From NCBI GenBank assembly GCA_951804985.1, contig OX638130.1, positions 119,611,593-119,675,592 on the forward strand: 64,000 nucleotides of DNA, in the 5' to 3' direction. Shown piece after piece: positions 34,705 through 46,179 of this stretch. A program made the position numbers and the translations under genes. Numbering within the stretch: the stretch's first letter is position 1; every line of letters starts with the position of its first letter. The notes under the pieces were generated by a model, which made no database searches, had not been told where the DNA came from, and saw only the letters and a program-made list of their open reading frames with translations. The DNA is from Dryomyza anilis (Eukaryota; Arthropoda; Insecta; Diptera; Dryomyzidae).

Positions 34705-37258
34705 TATTTTTACAGACGACATTTTAAAAAGTATTTTTATTTTTGAAGGTTTTTGAAAGAATTTTAAATGAGTAATAGGTAATATTGTTTAGAGTGTTTT
34801 TAGGAAATTATTTTTCATAATTATTTAACTAAAATTTAAAATTTTTATTTTATAAAATAAAAAATTATATGAACAATAAATCAGTTTTGTATTGCATAGT
34901 CTATAATAATTTTAATACTTATGAGCAATCTTCATAAATTCTTCTTGTATTTCCAACCGGGATGTAACAAAAATAACACCCGCTACAATGTTGCCGCCAC
35001 TGTTGCATTCGTAAATTTGTTGCTGCTCAACTTTTGCAATAAAAATAATTCAGTCGTAGCAGCAGGGGCAGCAAAGAAAAATATTAAAATGCATTTTAAC
35101 AAAAACTTGTGCAACTTTTAATTTAAATTATATCTCTGTTTGTTTGTTTGTGTTCCTGTCTGTTTATTGTGAGAGACTGAAACTTTGCACATCACTAAAA
35201 TGTTGTATTTAACTAAATGATATTTAAACTTACAAACTCGAATAGAGCTTTCTTTCTTTTCGTAGACATTAATACTATTAAATTTAGTGCATTTAAATTT
35301 CAGAACTACAATATTATTTAACATAATCATTACTCTAATAATATTTTGTTCAAAATCAACAAACTAGAAGCATTATAAAATATTAACAAAAATAATAAAC
35401 TATTTATAAAAACTGCTAATTATTTAGTATGTTAAATATTTTGTGTTAATATAATTTACTCCAATCAATTTCCATAAACGTGCCAAATTAGTTCAACAAT
35501 GCCACCTAAACCCAGACATATTAATAAATGTTTCACTGACAAATGGACTGACTCTGGTCGACCGTGCAAATTGCCACCACAGCACATTTTGCAACTAATT
35601 CTGTGTCTCATTCTCAACTCAGTCTAGAGTCCAATTCCATTCACATGGCACATCTACTGTCGTCCATTGCCACAACAATTAAGCTGTCAACCAAAACTAC
35701 TTGATTACAATTAACAGCAAAACGAATAATTGCCAAAGGAAGCAAATAATTTTAGGTGCTGCCAACATACAGCACCTGCAACTGAACAATAAATGTAATA
35801 TACAGCAGCAGCAGCTGACTGACAAACACCACTTCTACGACGACACAGCAATTAAATGGTCAGGAAATGAGGTGGCAGGCAGCATGAGGCGGCTGACAAT
35901 GGCTTGCATAGGCCCTAAGATGGTCAGGTGATGATGCTGATGATGCTAGCAAATTCTGTTACCAAATATCCTATAAAATATGACAAAACTTATGCGGACT
36001 ACTGAGTCTGAGAACAAATATTAATAAAGCACTTAATTTACATGAATTACTTTAATTACGCAAAATTTATCTTTTAGTCAGGACACACACACAGCTACAG
36101 CTTTTAGTGAATGTGACCGAAATTATAAATTGTCCTTTTATTACGTGCGTATGTTGCAACCGAACCGACCAACACAATCCGAAAGTGGTACGAGTTGGTT
36201 AGAAAAGTTGCTAAGAAAAAAAAATAATAATAGAAAAATGAACAATTACTCAAGCTCTAACTTAAGTGTCCTTCGTAAATGTCCTTTTTGCTGCTGCCTG
36301 CTGCTACTGTGGCGTTCGTTATATGAGCACTAAATAATTTCGCACTCACATGACTCTAGTATTAGTTTTTCGTTTCGTTTTGTTTTTTGCAATTCGCTTT
36401 TTATCTTCATGTTGCCACACATCTGTACATCTAGCTGCAGATACACACAACAGATAAGTATCTCTTAATCATACCTTAAGTAGCTGTACTATGTACCCAG
36501 TAGGAATTTTGCCAAGAAACATCGTTGACCGATAGAGTTTTTAAAGTGTTAAGTATTACTGGCATTTTTATGTACTGAAGTTAGAAAAATGATTTCTACT
36601 CCCAAATAAATACTGTATTAAAATGAATGAAAATGTATTTAAAAATTAAAACATATGTATTTGATGTATGTTCAATAGCGAATGTATTTGATTTCACTAC
36701 ATTGATGTCGTTGTTTTGTCGTTTTAGAACGAAAATTTACCAAATAAATTTTTATGAAAAACTTAAATTTCGAGTTTGTTGATTAATATTATAAAAAGTA
36801 ATTGATGCATTTTAAAAATTTAAATTTTAATTGATAGATTTACATTTTCTTATCATGTGGTAAAAAAATTGAGATCATCGATTAAAAATTGACAGATTTA
36901 TAAAGATTTTTGTAAATTAATATTTGGCATTTTAAAAATGTAGTCGGTGACTTTTCGTTCTACAGCGACAATATATAAATTTACAGCTTTTATTTAATAA
37001 GATAATTTCATTATATTTGTATTTTATAAGATAATTTTATTGTATTTGTTTTGAAAATACCTATACGGTAGAAAAATTCTCCAATATAATGATTTTATTC
37101 ATCAAAATTATTAATTTTTCCAATCAAATCCCGGATTTATCATACAAAAGATTTCCTTCATTGAATTAAAATCGCATTTTTTTAATGTTTTTCATGTTCA
37201 ATATGATGTTTTTAAATATTATTTACACATTATCCATTTAAACATTATAATTCTTATA
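34705..37258. other. Non-repetitive DNA, no supported gene
   Basis: 34705-35470 is AT-rich. 35480-36480 is GC-richer with CAGCAGCAGCTGACTGAC and short unsupported frames (35701-35931, 36130-36333). A stretch near 36640-36740 (ATGTATTTGATTTCACTACA) resembles 29130-29180 (ATGTATTTGTTTTTACTACA), suggesting a shared decayed repeat. No RNA gene or promoter was recognised. Confidence 0.4.
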
Positions 37259-37457
37259 TGTCGGTAGCTCAGTGGTTAGTGCATTGGAATGCGAGCCGAA
37301 AGGTCCCAGGTTCAAGCCAGCATAGACAACATTTTTCTATACCGCGCTACCTCTCGGCAGTAAATGGCAAACCTACGAGAGTAAAACATAGTCTATGAAA
37401 AGCTCTCACCCGCCGTTCGGATTCGGTGTTAAACTGTAGGTCTCACTATTTTGAGCA
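37259..37457 (+). mobile_element. tRNA-derived SINE, copy 2 (3' truncated)
   Basis: The head TCGGTAGCTCAGTGGTTAGT holds a perfect A box and GGTTCAAGCC is the B box. The body matches the copy at 5836 through ACCGCGCTACCTCTCG and GCCGTTCGGATTCGG to CTCACTATTTTGAGCAC. A short deletion after the B box and loss of the last 110 bp distinguish it. Confidence 0.8.
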
Positions 37458-37539
37458 CAAAAAAAAGTATTTTAAAAATTAAAAAAAAAGACGAAAAAAA
37501 ATATTCAATTTTATAATTTTTTTTATATAACTTTTTTAA

Positions 37540-37947
37540 AATTACAAATATTTATGTATTAAATAAATATTTGTAATTATGAATATATACAAAGGGTTTT
37601 TCAACAGGGACGCTACAAAAGTAGTGCAATAGGGACAGCAAATGACGCCATATTTCTTGCCGTTCTTTTGACATTTCTCTTCAGTAAGGTTTGACATTCA
37701 TGCTGGAAAGATATACGAATTCGAAATTCAGTAGTAAATATTAATAATTTTAACTCGTTGTTGGCTCGTATATCTTTCCATCATAAAATGGCAAACCTTA
37801 CTGAATAGAAATGTCAAAAAAGCGTCAAGAAATATAGCCTCGTTTGCTGTCCCTGTCGCTCTACTTTTGTAGCGTTCCTGTTGAAAAACCATTTATATAT
37901 ATATTCATAATTACAAATATTTATTTAATACATAAATATTTGTAATT
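37540..37947. repeat. Perfect 50-bp inverted repeat flanking MITE L copy 2
   Basis: The 50 bp at 37540-37589 (starting AATTACAAATATTTATGTAT) are the exact reverse complement of 37898-37947. Each arm is itself nearly palindromic (AATTACAAATATTTA and AAATATTTGTAATT). Together with the MITE in the centre this makes a palindrome of about 408 bp. Confidence 0.9.
37594..37890 (-). mobile_element. MITE family L, copy 2
   Basis: The ends GGGTTTTTCAACAGGGACGC and GCGTTCCTGTTGAAAAACC enclose inverted arms like those of 30588-30886. The transposase start lies on the minus strand here, so the element is inserted in the opposite orientation. The frame stops after about 18 codons (IYY then a stop). Confidence 0.85.
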
Positions 37948-38390
37948 AAATAACCCTTGAAAAAAACAGAATATTTCATCATATCGTGCAATGATTATAT
38001 CGAAAATAGTAAAGAATTTTTTTTTGAGAACCCTAAATTGGCAAAAATGTACGAAAAAATAAATAATTTGATTAAAATTTGGTTTGGTGAACAAAATTCT
38101 TTATTATGATGAACATATATTTTGAGTCTTTTGTGTCTTTTGTGTTTGATCATTAATGTGACGAAATACTTTATAATGTGGAACACAAAGAAAAAAAGTA
38201 GAACACTTTTTTAAGGCATTCCTCAAATTGATGTTGAATTTCAAACATTGATGTTTTGTAGTGATCAACATTTCGAATTGTACTTCAATACAATGAATTG
38301 TTTTTCATTACAAAGCAGGAATTTCATTAATATGAAGAAGATTTTTTCTGTGTGCATTTTATTTTTATTTATATGTCCACAAATATGGTA
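37948..38390. other. AT-rich DNA, nothing recognised
   Basis: Scattered TTGATGTT motifs near 38229-38265 may be decayed family-G sequence. No gene is supported. Confidence 0.4.
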
Positions 38391-38830
38391 CACAGAAAAA
38401 AAAATGTACATCATATTGATGAATTCCGTTCTTTAAATCATAATTCATTGTATTGAGGAACCATTCATAATATTAATGACTAATGGCATCAATGTTATGA
38501 ATGCGATCATATATATGATGAACGCTTGGTAACTGTCGAAAAAGTGTTCTTCAATATGATGAATTTTTTTTTCGAAAAATTCGTAAAAATATTATATTTC
38601 ATAAATATTATGAACAAATTCATCAATGAAGATGATTTAAATTCATTGTATTGAATATTTCGTTCTTCACTATGATTTTCGATAGTACGAATAATTTCAT
38701 ATATATAATGAATATGTCATTTAATATGTCATTTAAGAACGGTGGTATCAATATGATGAATCTGTTAGTTGGTGAAAAAATTCATAATACTTATGAATAA
38801 ATTCATCATATTGATGATTTTTCTTCTGTG
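38391..38830 (+). repeat. MITE family G, complete copy
   Basis: The left end CACAGAAAAAAAAATGTACA leads into TCATATTGATGAATT. The right end is AATTCATCATATTGATGATT followed by CTTCTGTG at the inverse. The interior repeats TTCATAATATT, ATGATGAA and ATTCATCA many times. About 440 bp, non-coding. Relatives are at 5264, 43920-45215 and 56985. Confidence 0.75.
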
Positions 38831-39148
38831 AAAATATATTAATACATCAATATTTGTTTTTTTTTTTTAAACTACATCATTAATTTTTTTCTATAACTCA
38901 TTTCATTTAACAAACAATCATTTACAAATTTATGAAGATTACAATTAACAAATTTAAAGAATTAAATCATATGAAGAAAATACCGGAATGTTTGATATTG
39001 TAACCGCATAAATCGAGAAAAAACATATAAATTAATCACCCGAAAAGTATTTAAAAAAAAACATTTATTTGTAATTTTAAATCATATGGAATACTAGATA
39101 TTCTACCGATTTGGTTTCCCTTTTCACAGCCTGTTCGACATTTAAAAC
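38831..39148. other. AT-rich DNA, nothing recognised
   Basis: No gene or repeat end was recognised. Confidence 0.5.
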
Positions 39149-39212
39149 ATATAAATAAATAAATAAATAAATAAATAGATAAATAAATAAATAAATAAAT
39201 AAATAGTAAATA
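39149..39212. repeat. (AAAT)n microsatellite
   Basis: A run of ATAA/AAAT units of about 60 bp with two interruptions (AGAT and AGTA). The short YLFIYLFIY peptide on the minus strand is an artefact of it. Confidence 0.95.
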
Positions 39213-39296
39213 AATAAGTAAAATTTTAGATATGAAATTCATAGACCGTTCATCGACATTTCATAACTGATATATTCAAATCTTTACCCTAGTAGA

Positions 39297-39715
39297 AATT
39301 TGCCCCATGCGCCATCGGGAAATGATCGGGTTTTCGTTGGGTAAGCCCTATTAGAGAAAATATGATCATTGCCTTTGCATGCCCTTATCATGCTTACCAT
39401 AGCAGGGTTTACATTATCTAAACAGTCAATGTTCCCGATCATAGCTACATTATTTGTTCCTCATAACGAAATTAGTATCAGGCAATGATCGAGATTAATG
39501 AGAGAAACCCTATTATGTTCGGGCTCAGACAAGGCAATTGTCGGGTAAATATTAAAATGGGGAATTGCCCGATCAGTACATGATCATGGCCTGAGGTCAA
39601 TACATGATCAGGACACTGCGTTACAAGGACATTATGGGCCTCGTCATATCCCGATCACCTCAAATAAAGACATGATCACTTCATGACCATGGCCCTACCA
39701 AAATTTCTACTAGGG
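39297..39715 (+). repeat. GATC-rich MITE family B, copy 3 (flanked by TA)
   Basis: It starts CCCTAGTAGAAATTTGCCCC and ends CCAAAATTTCTACTAGGG. TA lies directly on both sides (39295-39296 and 39716-39717), consistent with a 2-bp TSD. Nine GATC motifs occur in 419 bp. It is very similar to 19818-20239, so transposition was recent relative to the other MITEs here. Confidence 0.9.
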
Positions 39716-41189
39716 TATGGACATGATCAATAATACAGAAATTAAAAATAACCATGACATTGATGATATTCTCGTAAAGAATGGGCAGTGCCGGTAGTTT
39801 TCACAAGTTTTCCTCATCGTCCTTCTGTTTTTCGCGCCTGTTCTTTTCAACTGGGTCTATCGTTAACACTATGTGTGTGTGACCCTGCCCTCTTGGCATC
39901 CTAATGAGTTTATTATTTTATGATTATGTTGCTTTTCTATTATTTTTATTATTATTGCGTATTACTATTATTTTAATAACAAGTTCTGCTCGAGGTCCAC
40001 AGCAGAATTACGTCGTCCTGTGCGCGTTCTGTATCAGTTGAGCTCGCACAAAATCAACTACAAAGTAAGGCCTTCGGATGTACAGTAAATAAGTGTTGTA
40101 GTGTAGTGCATTGCGGTATTTTGGCACTTGATGTTTCAAGTGTCCTGAAGGGTAAATTATAGATAATATATATAGTGGCTTTGTTTAACGTGGAGGCTGT
40201 TGTTGTTTGTTGTTCAGCACTATCTCAGTTATTGTGTTGCAGTGTTAATTACTAGCTGTTGTAGATGTTGAATAACAGCTATTTAAAATTAAGTCAATGT
40301 CAGTGGTTTTTATCAGCAACAAATTCTAAGAGATGAGATACTTTCAAAGGCACGCTTTTCAAAAACACGCAGTTTGGTAGAATGTATTTGTTTTTTAAAA
40401 TAACTGTTTTTTTATATTAGATTGAATTATATTTATTTTATTTACAATAAAAGTTTTAGTTACAGTTAATGTGCAAAAATTAAATATTATATCTATTAGA
40501 TACATTTGTTGCTGTGGTACGTTGCCATGAAAAAAATAATTCAATATTTAGTGCTTTTAATTTCATACTAATTTCTTCATAATATTCAACAGTTTCCTTT
40601 TTTTATAGAAATATATTTAAATTTGTGTAATTGTATCCATTAGATACAGTGGTTAAGATTGTGTAATTTAAGAAATTAAATTACACAACTTTTAATTTTA
40701 ACTTTTTGCATTTATGAAATTCAATAGTTGCCTTCTTCAAATGCATCCAATTTTCGAGATACATTTACAGATATTTTGATTTAAATTCAACTGTTAGTGT
40801 TAAAATGGTTTTATAATATTTTAAAATTGAATAAAAAAACAGTTGTCCAAAATATGAACTATTTTTTTATTATTTGAATACTATAGATACATTACTGCAT
40901 GTATCTGTACATCTTTTGGAAGAATATTTGTCGTTTTGAATGCTAACATTTCATTTATTGATTTAATTGAAACAATTATTTATTAAATAATTTTATAAAA
41001 TATATAAAAGTCAATGCAAAATAGCATAAAACATAATACCTTTATTTAAACCCAATAGATACAAAACTATATACATCTGTATATCTAAAGGGTTAACTTT
41101 TTTTTTAATTTTTTTTTGTTTTCAAGACTTCACATATTGTCAATCTTTGTTAACTAATTTTTGACACATAATTTGAAATTTACATATTT
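39716..41189. other. AT-rich DNA with recurring AGATACA motifs, no gene
   Basis: ATCTATTAGATACATTT or a close variant (CCATTAGATACAG, TATAGATACATT, CAATAGATACAAAA) appears near 40491, 40634, 40881 and 41050, and again at 41583. This may be a very diverged tandem repeat. 39880-40260 is less AT-rich but shows no exon signal. Confidence 0.4.
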
Positions 41190-41500
41190 AATAATAATAA
41201 TAATAGTTTGGCGCTACAGCCCTGTATAGATCTTCGGCCGAGCTCTCTCAACATTTTGAGCTGTGCGTGTTATATTTGTACTCAAAGTGGTGGGACCTAC
41301 AGTTTATTGCCGAATCCGAACGGCGAGTAAGAGCTTTTCATAGGCAATGGTTATACTCTCGTAGGTTTGCCATTTACTGTCGAGAGGTAGCGCGGTATAG
41401 AAAAATGTTTCTATGAAAAGATGTTGTTAGCCCCAGTCCAGGCTTGAACCGGGGACCTTTCGGCTCGCAGTCCAACGCACTAACCACTGAGCTGCCCACA
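41190..41500 (-). mobile_element. tRNA-derived SINE, copy 3 (full length)
   Basis: On the minus strand it starts with GGGCAGCTCAGTGGTTAGTG (A box) and GGTTCAAGCC (B box). It continues through the same body as the copy at 5836 and ends in a (TTA)n tail (plus strand ATAATAATAATAATAG at 41190-41206). Both ends are present, so this copy plus that at 5836 define the family at about 310 bp. Confidence 0.85.
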
Positions 41501-42992
41501 TCCATTATTTAGTTTTATAAATTATAAATGTTTTAAATTTCCACTTATTACACACAATACAGAGTTTCAAACGTTTTCAAATGTATCTAATAGATACATT
41601 TCAACGCACTTTGTTTAGCAGCATAATGTATTAACTTGGATTTCACTATAATCAGCTAATTTGAAGGTTTTCCGAGTTTTCCTGCACAAACACCTACTAA
41701 GCAAATAGCAACTACCTCAGAACTACCGCAGATACAACATCCATTTTAGTATCCGTTAGATTAAGTGAAATTTATCTGCTTTTGTTGCTGTGGTTAAATT
41801 AATACAAAAGCACACATATAATAATGGCCTGAAGAAGCGATCAATGGGATTTGCAGATAGTATCTAAGCACCTTTCATACGAACACACACAGACTGCCAA
41901 CCTCACAGATACAAATTGTATTGTGTACTTAGCAGATAAGCGCTTGCTTATGGCAGCCCATCGTAAAAAAAGCGGACGCACCGCACCCTATAATGAGATG
42001 CACTTGGTGCACAAAGGTGCCAAAGATTTTCCTGTATTAAACTGATCCATACAATTGCGGCGCCAACAATGGCGCTGATAATGATACTGCGATATACTTT
42101 AGTGTGCCGCATCGACATCGTTGGCTTTTGTGGCTTTGCGGAAATTTAATTTACTTAATCAAATGCCATAGAAGAGCCTCTTTAGTTTTGTGTGAGTATG
42201 TTGTATATTGCATGGGCTCAATCAGCAATTACCTCGCACAGATACACAACACGCCCCCCAACACATGTCAACCGCCTTGACACCGTGACGCCTTGTCGTC
42301 TGTGCAAACACGCAACTTTTCCGTTTGATTGCCATCATGCTCAACACATGCGAACATCTTCCGGAACAGCAGTAACAGCAGCAGCAGCATTATCGAACCT
42401 AGTACCAGCACCATTTATGAGGTTTTCCAAATGTCGTATAGCATTTTTCCACACACAAACACACCTTAGAGTCGACAACGGAAATTTCGTATATTTCTGC
42501 ATGTGCAGAAAATTGTTTTTCTCGGTTTTATCGTTTCACACTATTTTTTGAACTTGGTCCTCCCGCCTTTGCATCCTTTAGGTTACTTACCATATAAAAG
42601 GCTAGCATATATCGTTGCTTGTACAACATACGTTTTGCATATGTTTGCCAACGGATGGCCTCCGAAAAGATTCTTCTTTCTGCTGTATTTATTTTATTTG
42701 AATCGTTTTTGGAAAATTTCGTATATGTTTTATACGTACATATGACATGTGGGAGTGTGTGTTTTTTTTGTCGGTGTGGCATACAACGCATTAAAATGTT
42801 GGTCTCATAGATTGGCGACTTCCGTTCACAGAGTCTATGAGCAACCCAATGCGAAAGGTGGTAATGATGACTGGAAAACTTTACCAATTAATGTCGAATT
42901 TCAATCGATGAAGCCCAAGAAGTGAACCATGACTAAAACAGTTTTACGATTCGGATTTATACCGGTTTTAACACAGCGTTTCAATTTTGTTT
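41501..42992. other. Non-repetitive DNA, no supported gene
   Basis: 41640-42900 is GC-richer. Frames on both strands (41851-42045, 42192-42551 plus; 42528-42887 minus) have an ordinary-looking composition but no domain, no signal peptide and no convincing splice pair. An unrecognised exon is possible. CAGCAGCAGCAG occurs near 42375. Confidence 0.35.
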
Positions 42993-43302
42993 GAGTACAA
43001 AAATAACCGAAGTAAATATAACAACCGATATTAATTACATTCATTAATCAGCCAGCAATGAAATTCACTAATTTAATGAAAACAGTTGTACAGCAATTCG
43101 TTTGCTAGAATGAATATTTTTACGTCAATGTAGCAAATTATTTGCTGCATTGACGTACAAATAATAATACTAGCAAACGGAATTGCTGAATTAACGAAGA
43201 ATTGCAAATGTTTTCATTAAATTAGTGAATTTCATTGCTGGATTGATTAATGAATGCAATTAATATCTGTTTCTCTATTTACGTCGATTATTTTTTTCTG
43301 TG
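42993..43302. repeat. Foldback MITE family K, copy 2
   Basis: The left arm has GTAAATATAACAACCGATAT and TTAATTACATTCATTAATC. The right arm has GATTAATGAATGCAATTAAT and ACGTCGATTATTTTTTTCTG. A shared central block GCAAATTATTTGCTGCATTG (near 43132) is itself palindromic. About 310 bp, non-coding. Confidence 0.75.
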
Positions 43303-43919
43303 TAGTATCTATTTACTTTAGTATTAAAATTCAAATTTCTATGTTTTTGGTTTTTTTGTGAGTATTATTTTTCGATTCATTGCTCAAAATAATAAAAGGT
43401 AACATTGAAGCAAATACGGTTATTTATATTCCAGTATTTTACTATTTACCATATATTTTTATCACGCATATCTGCGAATAAAAATGAATCCAATATTAAT
43501 TACTCATATTAGTTTTAATAATATAAATTTAAATTACATTATTTCTAATATTCTGATCGTCCAAAAAGTATAGACTTAACCACCTGCGTATTGGTTTGCT
43601 CCATAGACCAGCGACTCGGTTTCGTGCAAAATTATAAAGATGATTTACATTTATTTAACTCTAAATCTACACTTTACATATTTTTGTCAACGTGTCCCAC
43701 ATATTGCGATATATATAATTTTAACAAAATTGTAAATTTTCTAACTTTTACATAAAATACATCAAATGTTCTAAATCTTTACGAAAATGCGATTTTTTGT
43801 ATATATGTTTCATTTAAAATTTCAGTGTTTTCTTTCGCGTGAATCTAAATAGAATGTATGTGGTAATAACGATAATTCAAAATTGAACAGGCTAGTTGGT
43901 ACTGACTATAAGAATGATT
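43303..43919. other. AT-rich DNA, nothing recognised
   Basis: No gene or repeat end was recognised. Confidence 0.5.
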
Positions 43920-45215
43920 GACAGAAAAACAAAAATTATATTGATGAATTCCGTTCGTCACACCATGATTCATTGAATTGAAGAACTATACATAATATTA
44001 ACGACTAACGACTTCAATGTTATGAATGCGATCATAAATATGATGAACACTTGGTAACTGTCATATTAAAGAATGCTGCTCATCAAACCAAATTTCAATC
44101 AAAATATTTATTTTCGTTCACTTTTTGTCGTACTTCTCAGTTCTCAAGTAGTTCTTGTATCTTATTTCTTATATAAGCCTGCATAAATTAGTAAAATACT
44201 TTATAAAATATTTATTTATAATTATAACTTTTTATTAATGAAAAGTTATTTGGGCCATTTCACACCAAATCGACCTATAAAAGTTAAATTTGAGATTTTA
44301 CCTTTTCGATTTTATTGAAATTTTGGCAACTGATAAAGGATATCGAGACATGCACTAATTTAGAAAATTATTTTTTAAAATATGATTCCATCAAAATACC
44401 ATCTTGAAATTTTGCATAAACATTTATAATAAATTGACGAAAACTTACGATTTTTTTTAGAATTTTAAAAACGGTTCTTTTTAAGGACATCAATTTTGAA
44501 GTGAAAGGATAATGACCTCGGGCCATATGTTCATGTTTTGAAATTATAACTTAATTTTTCTGAAAACTTGTTCTATTAGCTTTAAAACGAGCCATTAATG
44601 AAATTTCTAGCATTTCTAATTCAAGAGATATTTAAATTTGAACAACCATACAAAAGTGATTTTTGACACTTTTTTCCAACTTTGAGCGCCTGTTTCTCTG
44701 GAAGTAGTGGTCGGAAAATAAAATAAAATTGGTTAGTGCATGTCTCAATATACTTTATCAATTCCCAAAATTTCATTAAAATTGAAGAAGGTGAGTTCTA
44801 ACCGCTGGTCGATTTGTTGTGGAATGGCCCATATATAAAAAAAATTATTTAAAAAAAAAAATGTTTTTTCGTAAATTTTTTTTACGATAATTTTTTTTTT
44901 TTTAATTTTCTATTTTTTAAATAGATTTTTTTAAAGAACACTTTTTTTCGAATTATTTTCTAAAATTTTTTTTTTTTTTTGCAAAATTCGTAAAAAATAA
45001 TATATTCATAAATATTATGAACAAATTCATTAATATGACGATACTAATTTATGTATTGAATATTTCGTTCTTCACTATGATATTTGAAAGTACGAATAAT
45101 TTCATATATATAATGAATGTATTCATCAATATGTCAATTAATGAATATGATGAATCTTGTTGTTGGTGAAAAAATTCATAATAGTTATGAATTCATTCAT
45201 TATATTGATGAAGTG
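43920..45215 (+). repeat. MITE family G, copy 3, split by a nested MITE
   Basis: The left part (43920-44090) has ATTGATGAATTCCGTTCGTC and ATGCGATCATAAATATGATG. The right part (about 44995-45215) has TATGAACAAATTCATTAATA, GTTGTTGGTGAAAAAATTC and ATTATATTGATGAAG. Together they match 38391-38830 in order. Between them lie AT-rich DNA and a separate MITE (44252-44830). Confidence 0.65.
44252..44830. repeat. MITE family M with about 120-bp inverted repeats, nested in family G
   Basis: The left end GGGCCATTTCACACCAAATC and the right end GATTTGTTGTGGAATGGCCC are mirrored. The arms continue through GAAATTTTGGCAACTGATAA, GATATCGAGACATGCACTAA on the left and their inverse on the right (TTAGTGCATGTCTCAATATA, TTATCAATTCCCAAAATTTC). 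Length 579 bp, non-coding. Only one copy is present here. Confidence 0.85.
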
Positions 45216-46179
45216 TAAGCATGATCACTGCTTGTGAAGAATACGTTGGTTCCAATGCAAGACACATATCGTTTATTGAACCACTTAAATTAATAGATAT
45301 GATAAGTCTTCTAGCAAAGAATAACAAATAAAAATAATTAAGCTTATACATATTTGAATTTACAAATTACATTTCGATGAAAATTGCTAAATCCCCTTTC
45401 TACTGGGTCTTTTAGTTAAATCCCTAATTTGCATTTCCTTCTCTGGAAGATGTTTGTCTCAGTTTCTGTGTGTTCGCCAAACAATTTCTTGATTGAGCAG
45501 ACAGCGTGTGTGTATTTTTTTTATTTATTTTACTAATGTATTTGAGTAGAAATAAAAATTTATGACTTTTATGTTTGCCTACATGGCTTCATTTTTTCAC
45601 TTCTACTAGCTGCACGCCAAACCTACAGATTTCCATGCGAATGCGTGAGTGAAATTTACAAAAATATTCACCTAAAACAGAAAATATCAAAAAAAATAAA
45701 TAAAAATATAAATTCCAAACGAAGCGGAAAAGTAGCACTAAGTGAAAAATTATGCTGCGAATAAAGGGTCTCATGTGGCAACATTTAGTACTGTTGCTGC
45801 TGCTACTGCTGCTGTTGCTGTCGCGGTTGTTTTTGTTGCTTCCTTTGCTGTTTAGTAGGCGGAATAATTTGCTGCTTAGTAGAGTATTTAAAAGTCATAA
45901 ATCAAGTACATTTACGACAAAAATCCTTTTGGGAAATTTTGCGCTGTGCAGCAAAAACATACGAATGAATGTTGTTTTAATTGAAAAGGAATTTGGAAAA
46001 AACGTGTGTATGGGTTTGGGATTTATGAAATATGTCAAATATATTTAGTACTGCAGCACACACATAAATCTCATTCAAAGACTTTCGCAATACTTTTTGA
46101 TATAATTCGAAATTCTAAATATTTCATAATTACAATAATTATAATTTAAAATTTTTTGAGTCGATTTATTTTAGTAAAA
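45216..46179. other. AT-rich DNA, no gene recognised
   Basis: A small plus-strand frame at 45752-46048 starts at an ATG and has a Leu-rich stretch (GCTGCTGCTACTGCTGCTG) that could imitate a signal or membrane segment. The region has no other gene signal, so I leave it uncalled. The rest is unique AT-rich DNA. Confidence 0.4.

Noticed and set aside
45752..46048. Small secreted protein with Leu-rich signal
   Set aside because: The Leu run comes from CTGCTG microsatellite-like DNA; the rest has no motif or conserved features to support it.
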